A stretch of 24,258 nt of DNA from Bacteroidota bacterium (lineage in GTDB: Bacteria; Bacteroidota; Bacteroidia; Chitinophagales; Chitinophagaceae): the NCBI GenBank assembly GCA_023433345.1, contig JAEZDA010000085.1:1-24258 (forward strand). Reading direction: 5' to 3'. This document shows, one piece after another, positions 8,274 through 15,828 of this stretch. The notes under the pieces were generated by a model. The model did no database searches and was not told where the DNA came from. It was given only the letters and a program-made list of their open reading frames with translations. Numbering within the stretch: the first letter of the stretch is position 1; every line of letters begins with the position of its first letter. Position numbers and translations under genes: made by a program.

Positions 8274-9131
8274 ATGGCAGAAACAAGAACCACTGCATCC
8301 GTTAAACCGGTGACAACGGTACAGGCAAAGAAAACGAGCAATAGCATATCATGGATCGCCCCGGTGCTGTGTGTGCTAGTGGGATATCTGATCTGGAGAT
8401 TTGGCCTCGGAGCTGCCGCTAACTTTGAGAAGCCAGGCACCGGTTGGTTCTGGCCCGATCACCACGGTCCAAAAGCGCAGATATATAATATGTACCTCGG
8501 GGGAATCGTAGTGCCAATTCTTATGGGAACTTTTCTTACCTGTATAGTTTTCGTGATCGAACGCTTCCTCACAATTTCCAAGGCAGCCGGTACCAGCAAC
8601 AATGCAGATTTTGTTCGTAAAGTTCAATATCATCTTGCTAACAAAAATGTAGATGCTGCGCTGGCCGAATGCGATAAGCAAAAAGGATCTGTAGGAAATG
8701 TAATGAAAGCCGGGCTTATCCGGTATAAAGACATGATCGGCAACAATGAACTTAATACAGAGCAAAAAGTACTTGCCATCCAAAAAGAAGTTGAAGAAGC
8801 AACAGCTCTTGAATTGCCAATGCTTGAAAAGAACCTCGTGTTCCTTTCCACCATTGCATCAGTAGCAACCCTTATTGGTCTTTTCGGAACAGTATTGGGA
8901 ATGATCCGCGCCTTTGCGGCTCTCGGGTCAGACAGTGGCGGTGGTTCTTCAGCAACTGCTTTGTCTCAGGGTATTGCCGAAGCTCTTTATAATACTGCCC
9001 TTGGTATCGGCACCTCCGCGATCGCCATTATATTCTATAATATGTTTACCACGAGGATCGATGGTATAACATACGGTATTGATGAGTCAGCATTTACATT
9101 AACACAATCTTTTGCTTCACAGTATAAATAA
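8274..9131 (+). CDS. exbB: MotA/TolQ/ExbB proton channel family protein (ExbB-like)
   Basis: This is the proton-channel subunit of a TonB-energising complex in the inner membrane, 285 residues. Hydrophobic segments lie at about residues 24-45, 74-98, 188-215 and 235-258. The first is an extra N-terminal helix common in Bacteroidetes members. The conserved region LVFLSTIASVATLIGLFGTVLGMIRAF and the following GIAEALYNTALGIGTSAIAIIFYN match the MotA/TolQ/ExbB domain. It heads a module with two exbD genes and tonB, which makes ExbB more likely than TolQ or MotA. A candidate promoter lies upstream, and exbD follows after 50 bases. Confidence 0.93.
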   Translation: MAETRTTASVKPVTTVQAKKTSNSISWIAPVLCVLVGYLIWRFGLGAAANFEKPGTGWFWPDHHGPKAQIYNMYLGGIVVPILMGTFLTCIVFVIERFLTISKAAGTSNNADFVRKVQYHLANKNVDAALAECDKQKGSVGNVMKAGLIRYKDMIGNNELNTEQKVLAIQKEVEEATALELPMLEKNLVFLSTIASVATLIGLFGTVLGMIRAFAALGSDSGGGSSATALSQGIAEALYNTALGIGTSAIAIIFYNMFTTRIDGITYGIDESAFTLTQSFASQYK

Positions 9132-9181
9132 TTTGTGGAATCCGAAAGGTTTTGAATCTATTAATGACTTAAAAGTAAAAA

Positions 9182-9829
9182 ATGCCAAAAGTTAAAATAC
9201 CACGGAAGAGTACAATTGTGGACATGACGGCGATGTGTGATGTGGCCTTTTTATTATTGACATTCTTCATTCTTGCCACAAAGCAAAAGCCCGCAGAGGT
9301 TCTTGCAGTGCAAACTCCAAATTCGATCTCAAGTAAAGCAGCTCCCGATAAATCTATTATGATCACCATGACCAAGGACGGGCGCGCTTTTCTAACTCTC
9401 GGTGATGACACCAAGAAGGCCGAAATATTGGAAAATGTTAATGCAACAAAAGGTTTGGGGCTATCACCACAGGAGTTATCAAAATGGACAAGGCAGGAAT
9501 TTTACGGGCTGCCTTTTAACCAGGTAAAGGGCTTTTTAAATATGGCGAATCCTATCCCGCCTGCAAATATGCCCGGCATTCCGATTATGGACACGGCTGC
9601 TAACGAGTTGGCTGATTGGGTTCGAAGCATCACAAATGTATATGCCGGAAGTGATCAAACTAAATTGCAGCAAATGTTGTTGGTTAAGGGAGATAATGAA
9701 GCGCAATACCCGGTTTTTCGTGCGGTAAAACAAGCATTCAAGAAAAATGAGATCTATAAGTTCAGGATCGTTACTAATGCTGAAAATGTGCCTTTGGGAT
9801 CGGAACTTTATAATGAGATGCACCAATAG
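9182..9829 (+). CDS. exbD: Biopolymer transporter ExbD, first paralogue
   Basis: This is an ExbD/TolR-type stator protein of 215 residues with one N-terminal membrane helix (about 20-36). The helix carries the essential aspartate in the motif VDMTAMCDVAFLLLTFF. The remainder is a periplasmic domain. It is longer than the typical 140-residue ExbD because of an insertion at about residues 80-135 rich in Pro, Asn and Gly (PIPPANMPGIP). It sits between exbB and a second exbD, as is common in Bacteroidetes, where different ExbD copies may form a mixed dimer inside the ExbB ring. That last point is inference. Confidence 0.92.
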   Translation: MPKVKIPRKSTIVDMTAMCDVAFLLLTFFILATKQKPAEVLAVQTPNSISSKAAPDKSIMITMTKDGRAFLTLGDDTKKAEILENVNATKGLGLSPQELSKWTRQEFYGLPFNQVKGFLNMANPIPPANMPGIPIMDTAANELADWVRSITNVYAGSDQTKLQQMLLVKGDNEAQYPVFRAVKQAFKKNEIYKFRIVTNAENVPLGSELYNEMHQ

Positions 9830-9854
9830 TTAATTCAATTAAACAAAGCGAACA

Positions 9855-10403
9855 ATGGCAGAGATAGATACCTCGTCGGGTGGCGGACACAAAAAGGGAC
9901 CCGGAGTAAAAAAGTCTAAAAAGCTATCAACAAGAGTTGATCTTACCCCAATGGTTGACCTGGGCTTTCTGCTGATCACCTTTTTCGTTTTTACTACATC
10001 AATGAGTGAAAGCAAGGCGATGAACATGAATGAACCGAAGGATGATCCGGGCAAAGAATTGAAGGTGAAAAATTCTGGCGCCATGACGATACTTCTCGGC
10101 AAGGCAGATCAGATATATTACTACTTCGGTCAACTCGATACGGCCACGCTTAGCCAGCAGTTTAAGACCACCAATTATAAAGAGATCCGCGAGCTGATAG
10201 TTGAAAAGAAAAAAGCTACTCCGATTGACGACCTGATGTATATCATTAAATCTGACAAGGAGTCTACTTTCAAGAACGCGATCGATATACTTGATGAAAT
10301 GTCTATTTCTGCAGTGCCCCCTGGCCACTATGCTGAAGTGGATATGACTCCCGCTGAGCATGAACTGATCAGGCAAACGGAATTGGCAAATGGGATAAAA
10401 TAG
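9855..10403 (+). CDS. exbD: Biopolymer transporter ExbD, second paralogue
   Basis: This is a second ExbD/TolR-type protein of 182 residues. It has a Lys- and Gly-rich cytoplasmic N-terminus (GGGHKKGPGVKKSKK) and then the canonical motif RVDLTPMVDLGFLLITFFVF, with the proton-carrying Asp in the single membrane helix at about residues 35-52. The C-terminal periplasmic part ends AVPPGHYAEVDMTPAEHELI. It differs strongly from the neighbouring paralogue outside the membrane motif, so the two are unlikely to be a recent duplication. It starts 25 bases after the first exbD, and tonB follows 46 bases later. Confidence 0.92.
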   Translation: MAEIDTSSGGGHKKGPGVKKSKKLSTRVDLTPMVDLGFLLITFFVFTTSMSESKAMNMNEPKDDPGKELKVKNSGAMTILLGKADQIYYYFGQLDTATLSQQFKTTNYKEIRELIVEKKKATPIDDLMYIIKSDKESTFKNAIDILDEMSISAVPPGHYAEVDMTPAEHELIRQTELANGIK

Positions 10404-10409
10404 TTTATG

Positions 10410-10427
10410 GAATAAGGCTGCTTATTC
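10410..10427 (+). other. Short stem-loop between exbD and tonB
   Basis: GAATAAG (10410-10416) and CTTATTC (10421-10427) form a perfect 7-bp stem with the 4-base loop GCTG. No T-tract follows, so it is not a classical terminator. It may adjust the level of the distal tonB message or be a processing site. It could also be chance. Confidence 0.4.
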
Positions 10428-10449
10428 AGTCTTATACAAAAAGCATAAA

Positions 10450-11292
10450 ATGGAACCAAACAAAATATTAAGCGCAGATTTTCTCGACATATTGTTTGAG
10501 GGAAAGAACAAGGGCTACGGGGCTTACAATTTGCGTAAAACTTACAACACCAGGCTGAAGAAGTCTTTGATAGCAACCTTCGCAGCGCTTTTTCTGTTGC
10601 TGTTAGTAGGTATTGCTTCAAATATGCTTCGAAAAGATAAAGACACATCTGAAATTGAAGTGTTGGATACGCAGATGGCTGAAATTAAAAAAGATGAACC
10701 TGCACCTCCGCCTCCTCCGCCACCGCCACCACCGCCGCCTGCACCACCTCCGCCACCGGAAGTGAACCAGGTGAAGTTTACACCTCCCAAAGTGGTGAAA
10801 GATGAGGAAGTGAAGCCTGAAGAAAAGATAGAGGAAATTAAGGAAGATGCAGCTATAAGTGATAAGACTGTTGTAACTGAAAACAAGATCCAGGTGGTTC
10901 AGGCGCCTATTGAAGACAAGGGAACAGGGATAGTTGAAGCTCCGAAAGTAGATGACGATGAAGGAAAGATCTTTAATAAGGTTGAAGTGGAAGCTGAATT
11001 TCCCGGAGGTGCAAATGCATGGCGCCGTTATCTTGAAAGAAATCTTAACGCCAGCGCACCAATTGATGCAGGCGCGCCGGAAGGAACCTATACGGTTATT
11101 GTTCGTTTCATTGTAAGTAAAGATGGCAGCATCAGCGAAGTTGTTCCTGAAACAAAGCATGGCTATGGTATGGAGCAGGAAGCTGTGAAAGCAATAAAGA
11201 GAGGTCCGAAATGGACGCCGGCTCTTCAGAACGGCCGCCACGTAAATGCTTATCGTCGACAGCCGATCACCTTTGTGGTGGCGAGCGAATAA
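10450..11292 (+). CDS. tonB: Energy transducer TonB
   Basis: TonB, 280 residues, carries proton-motive energy from ExbB/ExbD to outer-membrane TonB-dependent receptors. The N-terminal cytoplasmic part contains the Bacteroidetes-type segment NKGYGAYNLRKTYNTRL, followed by one membrane helix (about residues 40-58). A periplasmic proline tract follows (12 prolines at 86-97, then more to about 103), and after it a charged linker rich in Lys/Glu. The C-terminal TonB domain (about 185-280) shows EFPGGANAWRRYL, TVIVRFIVSKDGSISEV and the KWTPALQNGRHVN motif. It closes the exbB-exbD-exbD-tonB module and is followed by a strong intrinsic terminator. Confidence 0.94.
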   Translation: MEPNKILSADFLDILFEGKNKGYGAYNLRKTYNTRLKKSLIATFAALFLLLLVGIASNMLRKDKDTSEIEVLDTQMAEIKKDEPAPPPPPPPPPPPPAPPPPPEVNQVKFTPPKVVKDEEVKPEEKIEEIKEDAAISDKTVVTENKIQVVQAPIEDKGTGIVEAPKVDDDEGKIFNKVEVEAEFPGGANAWRRYLERNLNASAPIDAGAPEGTYTVIVRFIVSKDGSISEVVPETKHGYGMEQEAVKAIKRGPKWTPALQNGRHVNAYRRQPITFVVASE

Positions 11293-11311
11293 AATGATTA
11301 AATACAATTGG

Positions 11312-11339
11312 AAGCCCTGTCGTAAGACAGGGCTTTTTT
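11312..11339 (+). terminator. Intrinsic terminator after tonB
   Basis: A perfect 10-bp stem, AAGCCCTGTC / GACAGGGCTT, closes a 4-base loop (GTAA) and runs into six T's, 20 bases after the tonB stop. It separates the TonB module from mnmE. Confidence 0.92.
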
Positions 11340-11379
11340 GTTCAGCCTGTCGCGGTGATTCATTTTTTATCTTTACTTA

Positions 11380-12813
11380 ATGAATAATGCATTAAGCGGT
11401 TGGGATGATACTATAGTGGCACTAGCTACGCCCCCGGGTGTTGGAGCCATCGGTGTGATCAGGCTCAGCGGTCCACTGGCCTTTTCAATTTTAGATAAAC
11501 TAACACCTGGGAAGAAAATCTCCACAAAACCTTCCCATACTTTACATTTCGCCCGCATAATGCAGGCCGGGCAGGTACTGGATGAAGTGGTCGTGTCTTT
11601 ATACCGGTCACCAAGAAGTTATACCGGGGAAGATGTGATTGAGATAAGTTGTCATGGCTCCACCTATATACTTCAGGAAATAGTTTCTTTGTGCGTGCGA
11701 TATGGCGCGCGTAACGCGCATCCCGGAGAGTTTACACAACGCGCCTTCCTCAATGGTAAAATGGACCTTGCCCAGGCCGAGGCCGTGGCAGACCTGATAA
11801 ATGCAGAGACGAGGGCGGCACAAAGAGCGGCAATGAACCAAATGCGGGGAGGCTTTTCCGGAAAACTATCAGCCTTGCGCGAACAATTGATAAATTTCGC
11901 TGCACTTATTGAGCTTGAACTCGATTTTTCTGAAGAAGATGTGGAATTTGCAAATCGAGCCTCATTAAAAAAGCTTGTGCGGGAAATAAGCGAGGAAACT
12001 GCGGGTTTGATTCAGTCATTTCAACTTGGGAACGTTGTAAAGAACGGTGTTCGCGTTGCCATCATCGGCAAGCCCAATGCCGGTAAAAGTACGCTTCTCA
12101 ACGCGCTGCTGAATGAAGAAAGAGCTATTGTAAGCGATATCCCGGGCACTACACGTGATACCATTGAAGAGGTGTTGAATATAAAAGGGATTCTTTTCCG
12201 GCTTATTGATACAGCGGGCATCCGTCAGCATAGTTCAGATGAAATTGAAAATCTTGGAATGGACAGGTCGCGCATGAATGCGGAAAAAGCTGACCTGATA
12301 CTTTACCTCAGTGATATGACTGATAGAGATGATGAATATGAGGAAGGGAAAGATGGAGACGATGATGGTGAGGGTGAATTCGTAAAAGGAATGGCATGGT
12401 TGAAACCTTTCAGGAACAAAGTGCTCATTGTTTCCACAAAGTTTGACTTGTGGATGAAGATGATGAATGATATGCGAATTGATCCCGTACCCGATTTTTC
12501 AAAAAATATTGTCAGCGCCCGTGACGGTTTCGGCATACCACAATTGAAAAGCAAAATGTTTGAGATCGCCGTAGCTGCAGGTTCGGAAAGGCAGGCGCAT
12601 ATTGTTACCAACGTACGTCACTATGAAGCCTTGAAGCGTATGCAGGAAAGTCTTCTCTCAATTAAAAAAGGATTGAAGGAAGGGATCAGCGGAGATCTGC
12701 TCGCATCTGATATCCGGAACTGCCTTTATCATCTTGGCACCATAACAGGTCAGGTAGAAATAGACCGTGACATCCTCGGAACTATTTTTGGGAAATTTTG
12801 TATCGGAAAGTAA
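11380..12813 (+). CDS. mnmE: tRNA uridine-5-carboxymethylaminomethyl(34) synthesis GTPase MnmE
   Basis: MnmE works with MnmG to modify the wobble uridine of certain tRNAs. The 477-residue protein has an N-terminal folate-binding domain (1-120), a helical domain and an inserted G domain (about 220-400). The G domain has G1 GKPNAGKST (230-238), G2 in GTTRD (256-260) and G3 DTAG (277-280). The usual NKxD of G4 reads TKFD (353-356). The C-terminal CIGK (474-477) with its catalytic cysteine is intact. Residues 314-334 form an acidic insertion (DDEYEEGKDGDDDGEGE) between G3 and G4 that makes the protein about 20 residues longer than usual. The ATG at 11380 gives the standard N-terminus with the conserved DTIVALATPPGVGAIGVIRLSG region. 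Confidence 0.96.
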   Translation: MNNALSGWDDTIVALATPPGVGAIGVIRLSGPLAFSILDKLTPGKKISTKPSHTLHFARIMQAGQVLDEVVVSLYRSPRSYTGEDVIEISCHGSTYILQEIVSLCVRYGARNAHPGEFTQRAFLNGKMDLAQAEAVADLINAETRAAQRAAMNQMRGGFSGKLSALREQLINFAALIELELDFSEEDVEFANRASLKKLVREISEETAGLIQSFQLGNVVKNGVRVAIIGKPNAGKSTLLNALLNEERAIVSDIPGTTRDTIEEVLNIKGILFRLIDTAGIRQHSSDEIENLGMDRSRMNAEKADLILYLSDMTDRDDEYEEGKDGDDDGEGEFVKGMAWLKPFRNKVLIVSTKFDLWMKMMNDMRIDPVPDFSKNIVSARDGFGIPQLKSKMFEIAVAAGSERQAHIVTNVRHYEALKRMQESLLSIKKGLKEGISGDLLASDIRNCLYHLGTITGQVEIDRDILGTIFGKFCIGK

Positions 12814-12930
12814 CCAATACATAATTAGAGAGATAGAAAATAAACTTTGACGGATCAATCACGTTACTTTTACCAGGCAAGCCCTTACGGACTATGGAAA
12901 GCCTTTCAATGTATTAGCTACAGATTTTCG

Positions 12931-13701
12931 ATGAAAAAGGTATCTTTTTTTTTAATGAGTGTCTGCATTGTTTACTGCTCCTGTACAGCGCAAAATTTTG
13001 TTCAAAGAGGAGTAGTTGAACACTATTTTATTACGGGCGAAACTAATTCTGTGCGTTCAGACACAGTTGTCAAATCCAAGATCTGGTTCTTGGACAGCGC
13101 GTTGATCTATGAAAACGTTACTATCAATTTCGACATAAATGATTCTGCCGAATTTGTAGCAACCCAATACACTTATATCGATTTGCGAACCTGGAAGGCG
13201 GAGGAATATAGAAATTTCCGTGATACAGCGAAGCCTTTTTGTAGTTTTACATTTGATTCAAGCTACTTGACAGCACGATATGTTTGCCAACCTAAGGTAA
13301 ATGAGACGAACCCTGTTTCAACCTACCTCCCTGACCTACAGGAAAATGGTAAGACTATTAAGAGGGTCAGCATTTTGAACGACACGTTAAGGAAAATTAG
13401 TTATGTTTATTACCTGGGTAAAACAGAATATTCCTCAATTTTTACCATGAACCCTTTCATTGATAATAGGTGGCCGCTTTTCAAAGTTTATAAACTAAGG
13501 GTAGTTTCCGATTACGATAAAGGATTTTCAGAAATTGGCTATAGGATAATAGAGACAAACTTGTCGCAAAAAGTGGTTGCCATATTTGAATCTTGGAAAC
13601 AAAATGCATTGAAAAACGATCTAGAGGTAAAACCTGTTATTGGAAAGGAATCTCCTTGTAGAGGCCCTTTTCATGAGGCGCTGGATCACAGAAGCCTTTA
13701 G
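12931..13701 (+). CDS. Secreted protein of unknown function
   Basis: This is a 256-residue protein from ATG 12931, which gives a clear signal peptide MKKVSFFLMSVCIVYCSCTA with likely cleavage before Q. A longer reading from a TTG at 12847 would put 28 ordinary residues before the signal peptide, so I reject it. A cysteine-rich region at the end of the hydrophobic core (YCSC) does not fit a proper lipobox, so Sec signal peptidase I is more likely. The mature part is rich in Tyr, Thr, Asp and beta-forming residues, without a family I recognise. Several Bacteroidetes secreted proteins of this size read GxLxY...Y...P-type patterns, but I cannot place this one. It follows mnmE by 117 bases and is convergent with the CarH-like gene. 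Confidence 0.75.
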   Translation: MKKVSFFLMSVCIVYCSCTAQNFVQRGVVEHYFITGETNSVRSDTVVKSKIWFLDSALIYENVTINFDINDSAEFVATQYTYIDLRTWKAEEYRNFRDTAKPFCSFTFDSSYLTARYVCQPKVNETNPVSTYLPDLQENGKTIKRVSILNDTLRKISYVYYLGKTEYSSIFTMNPFIDNRWPLFKVYKLRVVSDYDKGFSEIGYRIIETNLSQKVVAIFESWKQNALKNDLEVKPVIGKESPCRGPFHEALDHRSL

Positions 13702-13709
13702 GTGAAATA

Positions 13710-13777
13710 CATCTGCGAAGAAATTTGCGGAGATCTGCGGGAAAGATTTTTGCGGCAATCGGCAAACATCTGGGAAA
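13710..13777. repeat. Degenerate TCTGCGG-type repeats between convergent genes
   Basis: Imperfect units ATCTGCG, AAATTTGCGG, AGATCTGCGG, AGATTTTTGCGG and CATCTGGG follow one another just after the stop of the secreted-protein gene. The spacing is 10-14 bases and irregular, so it is not a CRISPR. No coding function or stable hairpin is evident. Confidence 0.55.
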
Positions 13778-13836
13778 ACTATTCGAAGGGGTACAGAGAC
13801 CTTGAGAACGATTAAAAGATCTTTTTACACGGGCAG

Positions 13837-14745
13837 CTATTTTTTTCCTTTATTTCTACCAGGGTCCAAATGAAATTCAAGATCTTCTACGCTGTGCAAT
13901 TGATAAAAGGGCATTGATATCTTAACATCTTTTGAATTCATCTCATCGATCGCTATAAGCATTTTTTCCCCCTTAAAATTTTTACGCAGTACTTTCAAAA
14001 GATCCCTGGTGTTTTCAGGAAAGTCTTTATGTACAATAAAGGTTAGGAGATGGGTGGCTCCTGTGGTCTGAAAGAGTTGGGAAAGGTTTGTCAATGGCAA
14101 GTTAGCGCCAAGGTATATTGTGTCACGGCCAGACTTCCGTATGAGGTAATTGGCAAGTAACAATCCCAGTTCATGATATTCTCCTTCCGGTAGAAAAAGG
14201 AGCCACTTTTCTTTTTTTACCACCGGCGGAGGAAGCGTGTCAATTGCGGAATAAAGTTTCTGCCTCACAAGGTTACTTATAAAATGCTCGTTAGCCGGAG
14301 GTAGGGTGTTACTAGCCCACATTATGCCCACCCGCATCAGCATTGGGTGAATAACTTTGATGTACATGTTCTTTAACCCGTAACGAATTACACCTGCCGA
14401 GAACATTTTGTCAAAATAACTTTCGTTGTAGTTCAGTCCCGCAGCTATCAATTGTGCAACAAAGTAATCAGTAGAATTTTCTGTGTCTGCAGAAACAGGT
14501 ATTCTCTCCATTACCATGTTGAACAGATCTTCATCGTCCAGATTTCCTACCTGCGAGATTTTTTTTCCCGTATTCATCAGGCTTACTATATTCAGCAGCC
14601 TCCGGAGTTGCTCTCCGTCGTAGTACCTCGTGTTTCCTTCTGACCTTGAGGGAGATAATGCCTCATACCTCTGCTCCCATATTCGGATCGTATGTGGCTT
14701 AATACCGGAAAACCTCGAAAGATCGGAGATCGTGAATAAATTCAT
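13837..14745 (-). CDS. MerR-family regulator with cobalamin-binding domain (CarH/LitR-like photoreceptor candidate)
   Basis: This 302-residue protein has an N-terminal MerR winged helix (1-70), including IRIWEQRYEALSPSRSEGNTRYY, typical of the CarA/CarH/LitR branch. A helical-bundle domain (about 90-170) and a Rossmann-like B12-binding domain (about 178-290) follow. The light-sensing motif Wx9EH is complete: W143, E153, H154. The cobalamin ligand motif ExHxxG is present as E189-Y-H191-E-L-G194. In known CarH, adenosylcobalamin keeps the protein on DNA in the dark and light releases it, switching on carotenoid genes. Here the residue after W143 is Ala rather than the His of Thermus CarH, and the later Gly-Gly of the B12 fold is not seen. 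Its gene is on the same strand as the carotenoid operon 2 kb away, which is its likely target (inference). Confidence 0.88.
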   Translation of the reverse strand: MNLFTISDLSRFSGIKPHTIRIWEQRYEALSPSRSEGNTRYYDGEQLRRLLNIVSLMNTGKKISQVGNLDDEDLFNMVMERIPVSADTENSTDYFVAQLIAAGLNYNESYFDKMFSAGVIRYGLKNMYIKVIHPMLMRVGIMWASNTLPPANEHFISNLVRQKLYSAIDTLPPPVVKKEKWLLFLPEGEYHELGLLLANYLIRKSGRDTIYLGANLPLTNLSQLFQTTGATHLLTFIVHKDFPENTRDLLKVLRKNFKGEKMLIAIDEMNSKDVKISMPFYQLHSVEDLEFHLDPGRNKGKK

Positions 14746-14777
14746 GTTGAAATTAATTGCTGAAAACTTCTACAAAC

Positions 14778-14793
14778 GAATATAGGCATATTC
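14778..14793. promoter_or_regulatory. Short palindrome upstream of the CarH-like gene
   Basis: GAATAT (14778-14783) and ATATTC (14788-14793) form a 6+4+6 inverted repeat. It lies 33-48 bases upstream of the regulator's ATG and directly after the T-tract of the preceding terminator. MerR regulators often bind inverted repeats in their own promoters, so autoregulation is possible. The arms are short and A/T-rich, so chance is not excluded. Confidence 0.3.
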
Positions 14794-14831
14794 AAAAAAA
14801 AAGAGAACCTGCACGTAGAAGCTGCAGGTTC
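14794..14831 (-). terminator. Intrinsic terminator of the FAS1 lipoprotein gene
   Basis: Read on the minus strand, the 9-bp perfect stem GAACCTGCA / TGCAGGTTC (14831-14823 with 14813-14805) closes a 9-base loop. It is followed after two bases by nine T's (14802-14794). It starts about 10 bases past the fasciclin stop and separates that gene from the CarH-like regulator. Confidence 0.93.
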
Positions 14832-14841
14832 CCGGGATTTA

Positions 14842-15801
14842 TCAGGGTAAGAGTACGCGGTCGATAACATGTACCACGCCATTGGAAGCCATAATATTTG
14901 TTGCTACGATATTTGATCGGTTTGCGCCATTCGAAGAACCGGTGATCGTTGATCCTCCGCCGGCACCATTTGTGAGATTGATGGTGGTATTCCCCCCTGC
15001 CAGCATTGTCAACTGGCCATTGGCGAGGTCTGATGAGAATGCCCGCCCTGCTACAACATGATATTTCAATACAGCAGTAAGGGTTGCAATGGGAATATCA
15101 TTGATATCAGTAAGTGATAATGCGTTCAAAACTCCGGTGAAGGCCGCATTCGTTGGCGCAAACACCGTTAAGGTACCCGATTGTAGAGCAGCAACCAGGT
15201 TCGGATCACCACCGGGAGTATTGTTTACGCGAAGTACTGCTTTTACGAGTGAATCAAGATTGTTTTGCGGCAACTGTGCGGTTTCCACCAGATTGCCAGT
15301 AGGCGGCAATAGCACCCTGCCGATTTTGTGGATGACGCCATTGCTTGCATCAATATCTGCCTGTGTAACTGCTACACCGTTAATAAACACTCCTGAAGAA
15401 TTTCTGGTAAGGAATACAGAGTCCCCGCTTGCGGTGATAACTTTTGCATTCGGACCGGCAGGAACACTGGCCGCGTTCACTTCTCCTGCAAGAGTGTGAT
15501 ACAGCAGTATTGTTGACGCTTCCTGCGTTGTGAGCGAATTAAGTACAGTAGCTGTAATGCCGGATGCAGCAAAAGCCGCGTTGTCTGGCGCGAAAACTGT
15601 GAACGGCCCGGAGCCGCGCAGGGTAGTTTGAAGATTTGCTTTGTTCATTGCGTCTTCCAAGGTGCTGAAATCGCCGGATGCAATTACTTTTCCTGCAATT
15701 GTATTGTCTGTGCTTACCGGATCATCATCCTTTGAACAACTTATAAGTAAGGTTGATGAAAACAACAAGGCCAGGGAAGCCAGCTTGATTTTGTGTGTCA
15801 T
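14842..15801 (-). CDS. Lipoprotein with two fasciclin (FAS1) domains
   Basis: This 319-residue lipoprotein has the lipobox LISC (19-22), so C22 should be acylated. It is followed by SKDDD, resembling the Bacteroidetes signal that sends lipoproteins to the cell surface (family knowledge). Two FAS1 domains follow, about 35-165 and 175-319. Each has the TVFAP-(D/T)-NAAF motif (domain 1 FTVFAPDNAAF, domain 2 LTVFAPTNAAF), the YH motif (LLYHTLAGE, LKYHVVAGR) and an ending NGV(I/V)H(K/V)IxRVLLP. FAS1 proteins usually mediate adhesion or matrix contacts, and the exact partner is unknown. It is transcribed alone between its promoter region and a clear terminator. Confidence 0.93.
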   Translation of the reverse strand: MTHKIKLASLALLFSSTLLISCSKDDDPVSTDNTIAGKVIASGDFSTLEDAMNKANLQTTLRGSGPFTVFAPDNAAFAASGITATVLNSLTTQEASTILLYHTLAGEVNAASVPAGPNAKVITASGDSVFLTRNSSGVFINGVAVTQADIDASNGVIHKIGRVLLPPTGNLVETAQLPQNNLDSLVKAVLRVNNTPGGDPNLVAALQSGTLTVFAPTNAAFTGVLNALSLTDINDIPIATLTAVLKYHVVAGRAFSSDLANGQLTMLAGGNTTINLTNGAGGGSTITGSSNGANRSNIVATNIMASNGVVHVIDRVLLP

Positions 15802-15828
15802 GTTTGTAAGATTGAGATTTTTAAAATG

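Noticed and set aside
10618..11307. Long minus-strand open frame opposite tonB (229 codons)
   Set aside because: It is the shadow of tonB. The proline tract gives a run of Arg/Trp on the other strand, and its composition is not protein-like.
11369..11380. TATCTTTA four bases before mnmE, suggesting a leaderless transcript
   Set aside because: No -33 TTTG stands at 19-23 bases upstream, and one of eight positions mismatches. The evidence is too thin to call.
12847..13701. TTG start at 12847 for the secreted protein
   Set aside because: It would bury the clear signal peptide starting at ATG 12931 behind 28 unrelated residues.
13814..13825. AAAAGATCTTTT palindrome downstream of the CarH-like gene
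   Set aside because: There is no loop and no GC stem, so it is not a terminator. It is a simple A/T palindrome that may be chance.
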